20,552 nt of DNA from a virus, in IMG/VR virus record IMGVR_UViG_3300049057_000149, positions 1 through 20,552 of that record, one strand, 5' to 3'. Below are positions 5,208 through 13,172 of this stretch, piece after piece. Position 1 is the stretch's first letter. Every line of letters starts with the position of its first letter. The notes under the pieces were generated by a model. That model did not search any database, was not told the DNA's origin, and saw only the letters and a list, made by a program, of their open reading frames with translations. Position numbers and translations under genes: made by a program.

Positions 5208-5615
5208 GTGCTCAAAGTGGCTCGAAAGAAGTACAGGGACGGACAACGAGAACAGCGGAAGATGGCTGCCGTCATCGACCAACTGAACGACTTCAAGAGG
5301 TTCCGGGCGGACATCCTCCCCGAACTGAAGAAGGCCCTCGATGGGGGCGCCTCCCCTAAACAGATACGCCAGTTGGTTCAGTCGTACATTACGGCCCGAG
5401 TGGCGAACATTGCCCTTACCGACGAAGACTCCGGTCGCGCGCTGGCTGCTGCCAAGGACTTGCTGGATAGAGAAGAGGGGCGCGCCGTTGAGCGAAGTGA
5501 ACAAGTCCACAAATTCGAAAAATTGCGTGAAGAAGAGATCGACGCGCTACTGACCAGCCGACTTAAGGAACTCCAGGATGGAGACCAAGAAGACGGCGGA
5601 GACAGCCCGCACTAA
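5208..5615 (+). CDS. terminase small subunit
   Basis: Recognises the packaging site and recruits the large subunit. The frame is open from 5070, but the likely start is GTG 5208 with AAGGA close upstream, or GTG 5217 with AAAAGG eight bases upstream. Earlier starts have no ribosome site and would include the tandem GC repeat as SCLLPAG units. The 135-residue product is mostly helical: a basic N-terminus (KVARKKYRDGQREQRK), helices through FKRFRADILPELKKALDGGA, an ASPKQIRQLVQSYI segment that may be a helix-turn-helix, then DSGRALAAAKDLLDREEGRA. The last stretch resembles the conserved LLDR-EG motif of many small terminases. The acidic tail (DGDQEDGGDSPH) overlaps the HNH gene by 38 bases. Assignment rests on that motif and the downstream large subunit. 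Confidence 0.75.
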   Translation: MLKVARKKYRDGQREQRKMAAVIDQLNDFKRFRADILPELKKALDGGASPKQIRQLVQSYITARVANIALTDEDSGRALAAAKDLLDREEGRAVERSEQVHKFEKLREEEIDALLTSRLKELQDGDQEDGGDSPH

Positions 5616-6174
5616 GGGTTCCCGTCGCCGCCGCCGCTCACCAATCAAAGGACCGTGTAAGACTGAGGACTGCAACTATACAGCGGCCAAGGTCGGTCTT
5701 TGCATTAACTGTTACGCCAGATACCGACGAAGTCAGCCCCACGTAAAGCTCCTAGAGAGGGAGAACAAGAAGCGTTATCTAGATCGCCCCGGTAAGCGGC
5801 AGTATTTCGCAGATCGTAAAAGAGAGCGCTGTCGGGAAACCGGCTACTACCAGACACCAGAGTACAAAGCTAAAAAGAAGGCTTACTACACTTCCGAACA
5901 CGGGCGCCGGCTGTACGCTGCCCGGACGGCGAAACGCAGAGCGCAGAAGCTCAAGGCGACGCCAGCTTGGCTCACCTCCCATCAGCACGACCTAATTAAG
6001 ATGTTCTACGAGGCGGCGGGCGCTCTGGCTGCAGAGTTCGGGCGTACAGTGCACGTCGATCACATTATCCCGCTGAAGGGTAAGAATGTGAGCGGCCTCC
6101 ATGTCCCCTGGAATCTCCAAGTCATGTTCGGCGATGAAAACAGTTCGAAGTCCAACAGGGTGGAGGCAGCTTGA
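5578..6174 (+). CDS. HNH endonuclease
   Basis: A 198-residue HNH nuclease set between the two terminase genes and overlapping both (38 and 4 bases). The ATG at 5578 has AAGGA nine bases upstream. It has a highly basic N-terminus (GSRRRRRSPIKG), a four-Cys zinc-binding motif (Cys27, Cys32, Cys42, Cys45), a Lys/Arg-rich helical middle and a C-terminal HNH fold: VHVDHIIPLKGKN with Asp161/His162, then His175, Asn179, and Asn188/Asn193. In cos-type phages such as HK97, an HNH protein next to the terminase assists end cleavage during packaging. Overlapping, in-step gene organisation favours that role here over a free-standing homing endonuclease, though homing remains possible. Confidence 0.85.
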   Translation: METKKTAETARTKGSRRRRRSPIKGPCKTEDCNYTAAKVGLCINCYARYRRSQPHVKLLERENKKRYLDRPGKRQYFADRKRERCRETGYYQTPEYKAKKKAYYTSEHGRRLYAARTAKRRAQKLKATPAWLTSHQHDLIKMFYEAAGALAAEFGRTVHVDHIIPLKGKNVSGLHVPWNLQVMFGDENSSKSNRVEAA

Positions 6175-7649
6175 GCAAGTTAGACCTCACAAAACTAACC
6201 AAAGCCCAGAAGCTAGAAATGCTCGATGCGCTTGAGGAAAAGAAGAGGAGGCAGCTTGAGCAGCGCGCGAACTTTATTCCCAATGCAGGACAAGCGCCAG
6301 TCATCGAAACATTCTGTGACGAAAAAATCGAGACAATTCTAGTACTTAGCGGAAATGGAATGGGAAAATCTGCGCTTGGAGCGAACCTAGCTATCGAATC
6401 AGCGCTTGGATATATAAGACATACCAAGTTCCACATGCCAGTACCCGCGCGCATTGTAGTCGTGCTCGATAAACCAGAAAAAGTGGATAGTGTTTGGCTC
6501 CCAGAAATTAAGAAATGGTATCCGCTGAAAGCAGAGCAGTGTCACAAAAAAGGAAAGCCCTATATCTCGCAGCTAACCTTCGACAACGGGAGCGAGCTTC
6601 TGTGGATGTTCCATGATCAGGACCCGATGTCGTTTGAGTCTATCGAGGGAGATGTCTTTATTTTCGACGAGCCCCCACCAGAGCACGTGTTCATTGCGCT
6701 CCGACGAGCCGGACGTAAAAAAGGGCGCAAACCGAAGTACGTAATTATCGGTACTCCCATCGCGGCCCCGTGGCTTCGGAAGAAGCTTTACGAGCCGTGG
6801 GCGCGCGGCGATCGACCAGAAGTCATGTGTTTTCGATTCTCTACTGAGGTAAACGCAGCCAACCTCTCAGATAACTATGTCGAGGACTTCTCTAGGTATC
6901 TCTCAGATAAAGAGCAACGAATCCGCTTACACGGCGAGTTCTTCGACTTGGAAGGCCTAGCACTCGCCCACCTCTTTGATCGTAGTAAGCACGTCGTAGC
7001 CCGCCGCCCGTGGCCTAGTGGATTCCCAGTCGTGATTGCTATCGACCCGCACCCTCGGAAAAAGCACCACGCCATCATGGTTGGCGTTACCCCTAACAAT
7101 GACCTTGTCGTAGTTAAAGAACTATCGTCCAAAAGCGCCCCGAGCGATTTTGCTTTAGAGCTAAAAAGTTGGTACGCGGGGTTTCGGGTCGTCGATATTG
7201 TTTGCGATTCCTTTGGAAGCGCTGACCTTACAGGCGGCGAAGGACGGCTATCGTTCATTCAGGTGCTTAAAGACCGGGGCATCCGGGTCCGCGCGACAAC
7301 TTATAACGAGAAGCAGGATGAAGCCTTCATTCAGATGATTCAGGAGGTTCTCTTGCTGCCCAGTGAACCAGATAACTACGGGCGCGAGCGTCCTCCCCGG
7401 CTGACCATTTTCGATGGTAACCCTGGAATAGTCGCCGATATCGAGTCGGTGGAGTGGCAGAAGTACCGGAATATCGATGAGTTTAAGCCAAAATTAGGGA
7501 TCGAAAGTAAGGATTTTTTGTCGTGCCTGAAGTATGCGCTTGCGACCCAACCAAGGTTCGATAAGCGGCTAGGTACGCGTATACACAGACCGGAGGCTCC
7601 CGTTAGCTGGAGTCAGAAGGCAAGAGGGCGCCTGAAGGCCGCCCGCTAG
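6171..7649 (+). CDS. terminase large subunit
   Basis: The 492-residue motor and nuclease that pumps DNA into the prohead through the portal. The start is TTG 6171, overlapping the HNH stop by four bases, with GGAGG just upstream. The ATPase half has Walker A LSGNGMGKSA (59-68), Walker B VFIFDE (162-167) and a coupling motif IIGTP (192-196). The nuclease half (RNase H-like) has VVIAIDPH with Asp292, IVCDSFGS with Asp346 and IESKDFLSCL with Asp448, a usual acidic triad. Length is typical of the family. All motifs appear intact. The Walker A is the glycine-rich type ending GKSA. Confidence 0.95.
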   Translation: MSKLDLTKLTKAQKLEMLDALEEKKRRQLEQRANFIPNAGQAPVIETFCDEKIETILVLSGNGMGKSALGANLAIESALGYIRHTKFHMPVPARIVVVLDKPEKVDSVWLPEIKKWYPLKAEQCHKKGKPYISQLTFDNGSELLWMFHDQDPMSFESIEGDVFIFDEPPPEHVFIALRRAGRKKGRKPKYVIIGTPIAAPWLRKKLYEPWARGDRPEVMCFRFSTEVNAANLSDNYVEDFSRYLSDKEQRIRLHGEFFDLEGLALAHLFDRSKHVVARRPWPSGFPVVIAIDPHPRKKHHAIMVGVTPNNDLVVVKELSSKSAPSDFALELKSWYAGFRVVDIVCDSFGSADLTGGEGRLSFIQVLKDRGIRVRATTYNEKQDEAFIQMIQEVLLLPSEPDNYGRERPPRLTIFDGNPGIVADIESVEWQKYRNIDEFKPKLGIESKDFLSCLKYALATQPRFDKRLGTRIHRPEAPVSWSQKARGRLKAAR

Positions 7650-7656
7650 CTGCTGC

Positions 7657-7683
7657 CTTGCCGCCCGTAATCTGGGCAGCAAG
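7657..7683. terminator. hairpin between terminase and portal genes
   Basis: Arms CTTGCCGCCC (7657-7666) and GGGCAGCAAG (7674-7683) pair with one mismatch around a 7-base loop. There is no T-run, so it is more likely an mRNA processing or attenuation hairpin than a full terminator. Its left side follows a CTGCTGCC repeat copy (7650-7657) starting in the terminase stop codon. Confidence 0.35.
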
Positions 7684-7718
7684 TAAAATAGAACTGTGAA
7701 AAGGAGGCCAGGAAGGCC

Positions 7719-9932
7719 ATGGACGTACGGAGTACAGCCCCTAATGTTGCGATTGAAGGTCGTAAAGAGCGACTGCCCGATGTAGTCGTTCCGTTACGTG
7801 AACAGATTGTTGAGAAGTTAGTTAAGAAGCTTGAGGAGCTTGGAGAAGGCCACCGAACCGTCGAAGTATGGAACACGGCTAATGCAGACCGTGGTGATTG
7901 GCTTGAACGACAAGTTGAACTCCTTGAGAAGTATGACGAGTTTCTCGAACCTATTTATGATGCAACGGAACAGTGGTCGAGCACGCTCCACCTACCGATT
8001 TCGTTTACGATCGCTAAGACGTTCCATGCTCGCTTTTTTGCAGCTCTCTTGACTGATCCCATGTGCACAGTTAGCGCGCGCAAGGCCTCTAACCAGGATC
8101 GCGCGCCGCTCGTGCAAGGAATCATGCAGTACACGCTGAAGGATTACGCCAATAACTACCAAGGTGTCGAAGAGGCACTCGATGCGTGGGTATGGCAGTG
8201 GTCGACTCGTGGCTGCGGCATTCTTAAGGCGCGATGGGATCGTAAGTACTCTAAGTATGTCGACGTAGTTCAGAAGCCGAGGGTAATCCAGGCTTTTGGT
8301 GTCACAGACCCGGAAACGGGCGAGCCCGGAGTAGTTAACGACACAGTGATGGAGGACGTTGAGGAGGAGGTCATTAAGACTTGCTTCGATGGTCCGATGT
8401 TGGAAGTCGTTCCGCCCGAAGACATTGTTATCGTTAATGGCGGAGGAGATCCGCAGAACGCTGACGAAGTTATCCAGCAGCAGTACCTGACAGAGGGTCA
8501 GCTGTGGACGCTTGCTGACCAGAAGGTTTTTAGGGAGTCAATTGTCAGGGAGATTGTAAGGGGCGGCGAAGATCATAAGTCAGGGGAGCAGGCTAACAAC
8601 ATTAAGGTTGCTCAGGCAGCTACTGCAGGTACTGGCGACATTGACAAGACCTACGACCTTAAGCGATTCCATGTTTTGGAGAGGTACGCAAAGATTGACG
8701 TGTTCGGTAGTGGTATTCCCGCCGACGTCATCCTCTGGGTTCATAAGGACTCTGCGAAGATTTTGCGCGCAACCTACTTATACAGAGTAAACAAAGAAGG
8801 TTTAAGACCCTTCTTCAAGATTGACCTATACAAGCGACACGGGCAAGATTATGGCATCGGCCTGATTGAGTTGCTCCATACGCTTACGACCGAAATCGAT
8901 GCCATCCATAACATGAAGGTGGATTTTGGTATTATCAGTTCTATGCCTATGGGGTTTGTTCGCGCTGGCTCTAGCATGGTCGACGAAAAGCTCAGGTTCG
9001 AGCCTGGCGCCCTCATGCCGGTCGACAACCCACAAACCGACGTCTTCTTCCCTACGTTTGGTAACCGCGCGTTCTTCACGCAACAGGAAGAGGCATCTTT
9101 ATATAATTGGGTCGAAAGACTCGTCTCAGTAAGTGATTTGTCGTTAGGAATTATTGGTGGCCAGGGGGCTACCAGAACAGCCACTGGAACACGTGCACTC
9201 TTGGGAGAGTCGAATGCCAATCTGGACGTATTCTTACGCCGACTCAACCGTGGCTGGAAACGTGCATTAGTTTACCTTTTCCAAATGCTCCAAGAGAAGC
9301 TGCCCCCTGGTTTCCAGTTTCGTGTGATGGGCGATGACGGCCACATGTATTGGGAGACTGTTAAAGATCCCAAAGAGCTTGAAGGCATGTTTGACTTTGA
9401 GCTCGAGCCGAACTCAGCGAACTCTAATAACCAGATCCAGATGGATCAGGCTAACCAAATTTACCAACTCACGAGTAATCCGCTCGACTACCAACTCGGT
9501 ATCTTCACTCCCCTTCAGCGATATGAATCAATTAAGTTCTTGCTCCAGAAAATGGGCGTGCGCGACGTTGGCAGATTTATTCAGAAGCCTATGGGACAAC
9601 AGCGTGTTTATAGTCCGCAAGAGATCGCAGACGCGACTCTCGCCGGTGTCGATCTTAAGCTGGGCCCTGAGCAAGATCTGCAGGGCTTCTTAGATTACTT
9701 CGATTATATCGTTGAGCACGACGAGCTGCTTGGACAATTTAACGAGCAACAGACGCTTAAGCTTGCTGCTAAGGCGCAGGAGGCTAGCGCAATGATGGAA
9801 GCCATCAATGCTCAACGCGCACAGGTTGCAAATACGCAACAGGTTCAGACGAACGCTGCCATGACCACAGGTGCGTCGGCTCCGCAAGGGATGCCGCAAC
9901 AGATGCCAATGGCGACAGCCGCCGAAGGTTAA
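7719..9932 (+). CDS. portal protein
   Basis: A 737-residue protein expected to form the dodecameric ring at one capsid vertex, through which DNA enters and leaves and to which the tail attaches. The ATG at 7719 has AAGGAGG 11 bases upstream. Length and order (directly after large terminase, before scaffold and capsid) match the large P22-type portals. Recognisable stretches include the early LPISFTIAKTFHARFFAALL, the EVVPPEDIVIVNGG segment, DYGIGLIELLHTLTTEIDAI and FQMLQEKLPPGF. The C-terminal about 70 residues are Gln/Ala/Met-rich (AQRAQVANTQQVQTNAAM), likely a helical barrel or flexible tail. Assignment is from context and overall character; no single motif is diagnostic. Confidence 0.85.
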   Translation: MDVRSTAPNVAIEGRKERLPDVVVPLREQIVEKLVKKLEELGEGHRTVEVWNTANADRGDWLERQVELLEKYDEFLEPIYDATEQWSSTLHLPISFTIAKTFHARFFAALLTDPMCTVSARKASNQDRAPLVQGIMQYTLKDYANNYQGVEEALDAWVWQWSTRGCGILKARWDRKYSKYVDVVQKPRVIQAFGVTDPETGEPGVVNDTVMEDVEEEVIKTCFDGPMLEVVPPEDIVIVNGGGDPQNADEVIQQQYLTEGQLWTLADQKVFRESIVREIVRGGEDHKSGEQANNIKVAQAATAGTGDIDKTYDLKRFHVLERYAKIDVFGSGIPADVILWVHKDSAKILRATYLYRVNKEGLRPFFKIDLYKRHGQDYGIGLIELLHTLTTEIDAIHNMKVDFGIISSMPMGFVRAGSSMVDEKLRFEPGALMPVDNPQTDVFFPTFGNRAFFTQQEEASLYNWVERLVSVSDLSLGIIGGQGATRTATGTRALLGESNANLDVFLRRLNRGWKRALVYLFQMLQEKLPPGFQFRVMGDDGHMYWETVKDPKELEGMFDFELEPNSANSNNQIQMDQANQIYQLTSNPLDYQLGIFTPLQRYESIKFLLQKMGVRDVGRFIQKPMGQQRVYSPQEIADATLAGVDLKLGPEQDLQGFLDYFDYIVEHDELLGQFNEQQTLKLAAKAQEASAMMEAINAQRAQVANTQQVQTNAAMTTGASAPQGMPQQMPMATAAEG

Positions 9933-9938
9933 TCCCGA

Positions 9939-10217
9939 ATGAGTAAACAAATGAAGCTTACACCTGAGGAGCGCGAGCTCCTTGTGGAAGTTCTCTTGAG
10001 TCAAGGTTGGACTTCGCTCTTGCGCGCGATCGACATCGAAGTCGGTCGTTTAGAGCAACTCCTTGTTAAGTATGACCTCTCAGAAGGCGCAGAAAAACTT
10101 GTGCACGCGAAGGCGCGCGTAGAGGGAGCGCATAAACTCCGCTACGCAATAAATCAAATGAAGAGTCGATACCTCAAAGAAGAGGCCGATGATTTGGCGA
10201 ACGGCGACGGCCACTAA
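9939..10217 (+). CDS. hypothetical 92-residue protein of head operon
   Basis: The ATG at 9939 follows the portal stop by six bases, with GAAGG ten bases upstream. The product is helical and charged: MSKQMKLTPEERELLVEVLL, then a segment DIEVGRLEQLLVKYDLSEGA and GAHKLRYAINQMKSRYLKEE. It ends acidic (DDLANGDGH). No membrane part or catalytic motif is seen. Small helical proteins between portal and scaffold occur in many podovirus-like head operons, with unknown function. It may be an assembly accessory protein. Coding status is well supported by spacing and start signals. Confidence 0.75.
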   Translation: MSKQMKLTPEERELLVEVLLSQGWTSLLRAIDIEVGRLEQLLVKYDLSEGAEKLVHAKARVEGAHKLRYAINQMKSRYLKEEADDLANGDGH

Positions 10218-10289
10218 CTGCTGCCACGGGCTCGTAGACCCCGATTGTCTAACGATCGAGTTGTGACGTAATCACCGGAGGAAGTCGTT

Positions 10290-11045
10290 ATGGACGACAA
10301 CAATCAGGCAAATAATGCCCCTGATGACGTACAGGATAATACGCTAGAAACCCCGCAAGAGGACCCGCTAAGAGGAGTTAAGTCAGAGTTTAATCGAAAA
10401 CTTGACGACATTCGCGCTCAGCAGGAAGCCACTATGAGGTCGCTTGAGGCTTCTATTCAGCAGATCGCTTCTAACTTGGTGCCTAGGCAGCCGAGTGCGC
10501 CGACAAAGCCGCTGAAAGAGCTGATTTACGACGATACAGACGCGTTTGCTGAGCAAATCGCAACGATGGCTGCCCAAAAAGCCGAGCAGATCGCTGCCCA
10601 GCGGGCCACTCAAACAGTAAACGAGCATACGACCAAGGCAACAGCCTTCAATCAGGTCGTGAATCGCTTGGCTTCCGAATATCCCGAGCTAAATACGAGC
10701 CGCGAAGCTCTCCAAGTCGTTGAAGAGATGACGAAGTCACTTCCTAAGTCCTTACAAGGAACGCCTGAAGGAGCAGAACTTGCGATTATGCGGGCAGCTG
10801 GCCAGCTTGGGCTTACTCCGGCAAGCAAACGCAAGAGCGTTTCCAAGGAAGACTTCTCCATGCCTGGTAGTTCTAGCGGAAACGGTGCAAGTCAGTCGCG
10901 CGCGCGTAAGCAAGATCCGTCAGAAGGCATCGACCAGAAGACGTTGATGGTCGCTCAGCTCATGGGCCGCGACATTACCGACCCGAAGGTACTCGAAGGC
11001 CTCCGCGAAGCCTCAAAACGTAAAAACTGGAAAGCTCTAAGCTAA
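10290..11045 (+). CDS. capsid scaffolding protein
   Basis: A 251-residue protein likely to guide assembly of the prohead and then be removed. The ATG at 10290 has GGAGG eight bases upstream. The N-terminus is acidic and Asn/Gln-rich (MDDNNQANNAPDDVQDNTLE), followed by a coiled coil (SEFNRKLDDIRAQQEATMRS), an Ala/Gln-rich helix (ATMAAQKAEQIAAQRATQTV), and a flexible Ser/Gly segment (SMPGSSSGNGASQSRARKQD). The basic C-terminal helix (EASKRKNWKAL) is what usually contacts the coat protein. Composition, position between portal and coat genes, and length fit scaffolds. No protease-like motif is evident. Sequence alone does not prove it. Confidence 0.75.
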   Translation: MDDNNQANNAPDDVQDNTLETPQEDPLRGVKSEFNRKLDDIRAQQEATMRSLEASIQQIASNLVPRQPSAPTKPLKELIYDDTDAFAEQIATMAAQKAEQIAAQRATQTVNEHTTKATAFNQVVNRLASEYPELNTSREALQVVEEMTKSLPKSLQGTPEGAELAIMRAAGQLGLTPASKRKSVSKEDFSMPGSSSGNGASQSRARKQDPSEGIDQKTLMVAQLMGRDITDPKVLEGLREASKRKNWKALS

Positions 11046-11076
11046 TTTTTGAACCCCTAAATAAGGAAATTTTAAG

Positions 11077-11556
11077 ATGTCTAATAAACCCAATTCGAAT
11101 TTAAAAGGCCGCCAGCCGCTGTCTACTAAGACGGAAGCTAGCGATTTCACTCACGACGATTTCGATTTTAACCTACTTAAGATCGACCCTGAGCTCAAGG
11201 CTGAGCTCGAAGGGCAAGGTTTTTCGTATCGTTGGATCAATAAAAAGACGTATGTCGACCGAGGAAACAACCACAGAACTGGATGGAAAGCCTATAAAAA
11301 ACAGGCTTCTGAAAGTCGTGGAAGTATCGATTTTGACTACGGAATTAGCCCAGAAGGCTATGTCGTTCGTGGTGACCTTATCCTTGCCGTGAAGCCTAAG
11401 GCGGCTCAAGATGCTTACCGCCAGCATATCCGCGCGAAAACAGAGCGCCAGAGTGCAGTCGCTAGACGGCAGGCGCAGCAACTTCGCCAGATGGCAGGCC
11501 ATGAGGGTATCAAGATCACAAGTGAAGGCTCTGACGACCAAGACTTTGACGAATAA
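11077..11556 (+). CDS. hypothetical head-operon protein, 159 residues
   Basis: The ATG at 11077 has AAGGA nine bases upstream, in the gap after the scaffold gene. The central part, FSYRWINKKTYVDRGNNHRT and GWKAYKKQ, resembles small phage proteins with a YRW-N motif found near capsid genes, whose role is not known. A DFDYGISPEGYVVRGDLILA beta-rich part follows. The C-terminal third is an Arg/Gln-rich helix (RQSAVARRQAQQLRQMAGHE) ending in an acidic tail. It may act in head assembly or be a minor virion protein. Function is not assigned. Confidence 0.7.
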   Translation: MSNKPNSNLKGRQPLSTKTEASDFTHDDFDFNLLKIDPELKAELEGQGFSYRWINKKTYVDRGNNHRTGWKAYKKQASESRGSIDFDYGISPEGYVVRGDLILAVKPKAAQDAYRQHIRAKTERQSAVARRQAQQLRQMAGHEGIKITSEGSDDQDFDE

Positions 11557-11566
11557 CCGTATTTTA

Positions 11567-11587
11567 GGCCCGTGTTAGTGTCGGGCC
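11567..11587. terminator. GGCCCG/CGGGCC hairpin before decoration gene
   Basis: Perfect 6-bp GC arms (11567-11572 and 11582-11587) flank a 9-base loop in the 91-bp gap before the decoration and coat genes. There is no T-run. It may modulate read-through or protect the 5' end of the abundant coat mRNA. Confidence 0.35.
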
Positions 11588-11647
11588 AGTCAATAAAGGG
11601 GCTGCATCGGACGCGGCTTCTTTCCTGTCCATGGAGGGACTTACATT

Positions 11648-12142
11648 ATGGCTAACTTAGATCAGCCAAAAGGCGCCGAACCTTTTGGACCTGTACTCCG
11701 GGTAATGGAGTATACCGCTGCCGCTGCAACCTATCCGGGCGACTTTGTAAAGCAAGAATCTGCTGGAAAAGTAACTCCGGCTTCTGCAAGCAATGCGTGT
11801 GTCGGCGTAGCACTCTCTTACGCTTCTGGCGATGGACAGAAAGTCCTCGTCGCTAACCATCCAGATCAGCTCTTCCGCGTCCAGTCTGACGACGCAACTG
11901 ATCCGGACGCTCAGACGGATATCGGTCTCAACTACAACATTGTGGTTGGTACTGCTTCTACGCTCTACAAGCGTTCTGCAATGGAGCTCGATGGAAACAC
12001 GGGCGCAACTGACTCTACGTTGCCCTTGCGTCTCATCATGATCGACAAAGCAGTCAACAACGCACTCGGTGCTAACGCTCTCTGTGTCGTTCAGATCAAC
12101 AACCACCAGTTAAAAGGTGGCACAGGAACAGAGGGAGTATAA
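11648..12142 (+). CDS. probable capsid decoration protein
   Basis: A 164-residue beta-rich protein just upstream of the coat gene and separated from it by three bases. The ATG at 11648 has GGAGGG nine bases upstream. The sequence runs FGPVLRVMEYTAAAATYPGD, then KVTPASASNACVGVALSYAS, GQKVLVANHPDQLFRVQSDD and LCVVQINNHQ. The pattern of a short exchange of small residues, Val/Thr strands and a hydrophobic beta core resembles head decoration or cement proteins, which sit on the capsid surface and stabilise it. Position before the major capsid gene is typical. Domain assignment is by resemblance and context only. Confidence 0.6.
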   Translation: MANLDQPKGAEPFGPVLRVMEYTAAAATYPGDFVKQESAGKVTPASASNACVGVALSYASGDGQKVLVANHPDQLFRVQSDDATDPDAQTDIGLNYNIVVGTASTLYKRSAMELDGNTGATDSTLPLRLIMIDKAVNNALGANALCVVQINNHQLKGGTGTEGV

Positions 12143-12145
12143 TTT

Positions 12146-13066
12146 ATGTCAGCACCAGTTATTGTACGTGGAAATTATTCGGATCTTTTTGGCACAAGTA
12201 TGTTGCCAGCTCTGGAGGAAATGTTCCGTTCAGAGTTAGCAATGCATCCTTCGCGCCGCGAACAGCTCTTTAAAATGGTAAAGACTGAGCGAGATATTTG
12301 GCAATCTTCAGAAGTCCATGACATGTCGTTGATGGTCGAGATTCCTGAAGGTACGGACTACACCTATACGCGTCCGCGCCAAGGTGCGAGCAAAACCCTC
12401 ATTCCGTTAAAGTACGGTTTGGGTTTCTCTATCTCTCAGGAAGCAGTTGACGATGGTAAGTTCGACTTCATCGCCGATGCTACTCGTAAGCTTGCTAAGA
12501 GTGCTCGTGAGTCGCAGGAAATTTCTGCCATGAACATTTTTAACAACGGTTTCTCCTCTGAAACGACTGCCGATGGCGTTGCTCTCTTTCACGCTACGCA
12601 CACGCTCCCGTCAGGCTCTTCATTCAGAAACAAGGCTTCTTCAGACGCTGACCTCTCTCAATCTTCACTCGATACAGCTCTCGCTGACTTCGATAAGATT
12701 TTCGTTGGCGACTCTGGAATCATCTATCGCATGGTTCCGAAGGTTCTGCTCTGTCACTCAGATAGCAAGCGTTACGCTCGCGAACTGGTTGGCAGCGACT
12801 TGAAGCCCGACACTGCGGATAACAACCTGAACGCTATCAAAGAAGATGGCCTCACGGTCGTTACCTCTCCTCACCTCACTGACACTGATGCTTGGTTCGT
12901 GCTTGCTGAAAAAGCAGACACTGGACTCCGAATCATCAGCCGTAAAGGTATTGAGACGAAGTCTGAGAATTCTTTCGATAACGACTCTATCAAGTATAAG
13001 ACGTCTTATCGCGAGAAAATCGGCGCGATTCATCCCTACGGTGTGTGGGGAACTCAGGGCGCGTAA
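12146..13066 (+). CDS. major capsid protein, HK97 fold
   Basis: The 306-residue shell subunit. The ATG at 12146 has GAGGGAG eight bases upstream, overlapping the end of the decoration gene. Features include RREQLFKMVKTERDIWQSSE, GASKTLIPLKYGLGFSISQE, a helix ATRKLAKSARESQEISAMNI followed by NNGFSSETTADGVALFHATH, and DTDAWFVLAEK near the end. This resembles the Mu gpT-like branch of HK97-fold coat proteins. The length is suitable for a coat without a long N-terminal delta domain, consistent with the separate scaffold gene. Two hairpins follow downstream. The coat assignment is well supported by order and character; the subfamily is moderately certain. Confidence 0.82.
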   Translation: MSAPVIVRGNYSDLFGTSMLPALEEMFRSELAMHPSRREQLFKMVKTERDIWQSSEVHDMSLMVEIPEGTDYTYTRPRQGASKTLIPLKYGLGFSISQEAVDDGKFDFIADATRKLAKSARESQEISAMNIFNNGFSSETTADGVALFHATHTLPSGSSFRNKASSDADLSQSSLDTALADFDKIFVGDSGIIYRMVPKVLLCHSDSKRYARELVGSDLKPDTADNNLNAIKEDGLTVVTSPHLTDTDAWFVLAEKADTGLRIISRKGIETKSENSFDNDSIKYKTSYREKIGAIHPYGVWGTQGA

Positions 13067-13097
13067 TCGCCCTACGTATTCTGCAAGTAACCAATGA

Positions 13098-13122
13098 CTA
13101 GGGGGCTATGATGGCCCCTTAG
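13098..13122 (+). terminator. hairpin after major capsid gene
   Basis: CTAGGGGGC (13098-13106) pairs with the run GCCCCTTAG (13114-13122), giving nine pairs with one G-T. It has no T-run. Placed right after the coat gene, it could be an attenuator that lowers expression of the fibre genes below the coat level. It may instead be an mRNA 3' stabiliser. Confidence 0.45.
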
Positions 13123-13127
13123 ACCTA

Positions 13128-13146
13128 CGACACCAAGACAGTGTCG
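13128..13146. terminator. second hairpin after capsid gene
   Basis: CGACAC (13128-13133) and GTGTCG (13141-13146) form a perfect 6-bp stem with a 7-base loop, five bases beyond the preceding hairpin and 12 bases before the next Shine-Dalgarno site. It may add to attenuation or tune initiation of the next gene. Confidence 0.35.
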
Positions 13147-13172
13147 GTTCTCTAGGACGGAGGAACTTTTAA

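Noticed and set aside
8849-9247. Reverse-strand 132-codon frame
   Set aside because: Shadow of the portal gene with no start signals.
4309-10260. 12-base match CTAACGATCGAG at 4309 and 10249
   Set aside because: Several 12-base matches are expected by chance in 20 kb, and nothing around the two sites is shared.
11657-12106. Reverse-strand 149-codon frame
   Set aside because: Antisense to the decoration gene along nearly its full length, which has clear start signals on the forward strand.
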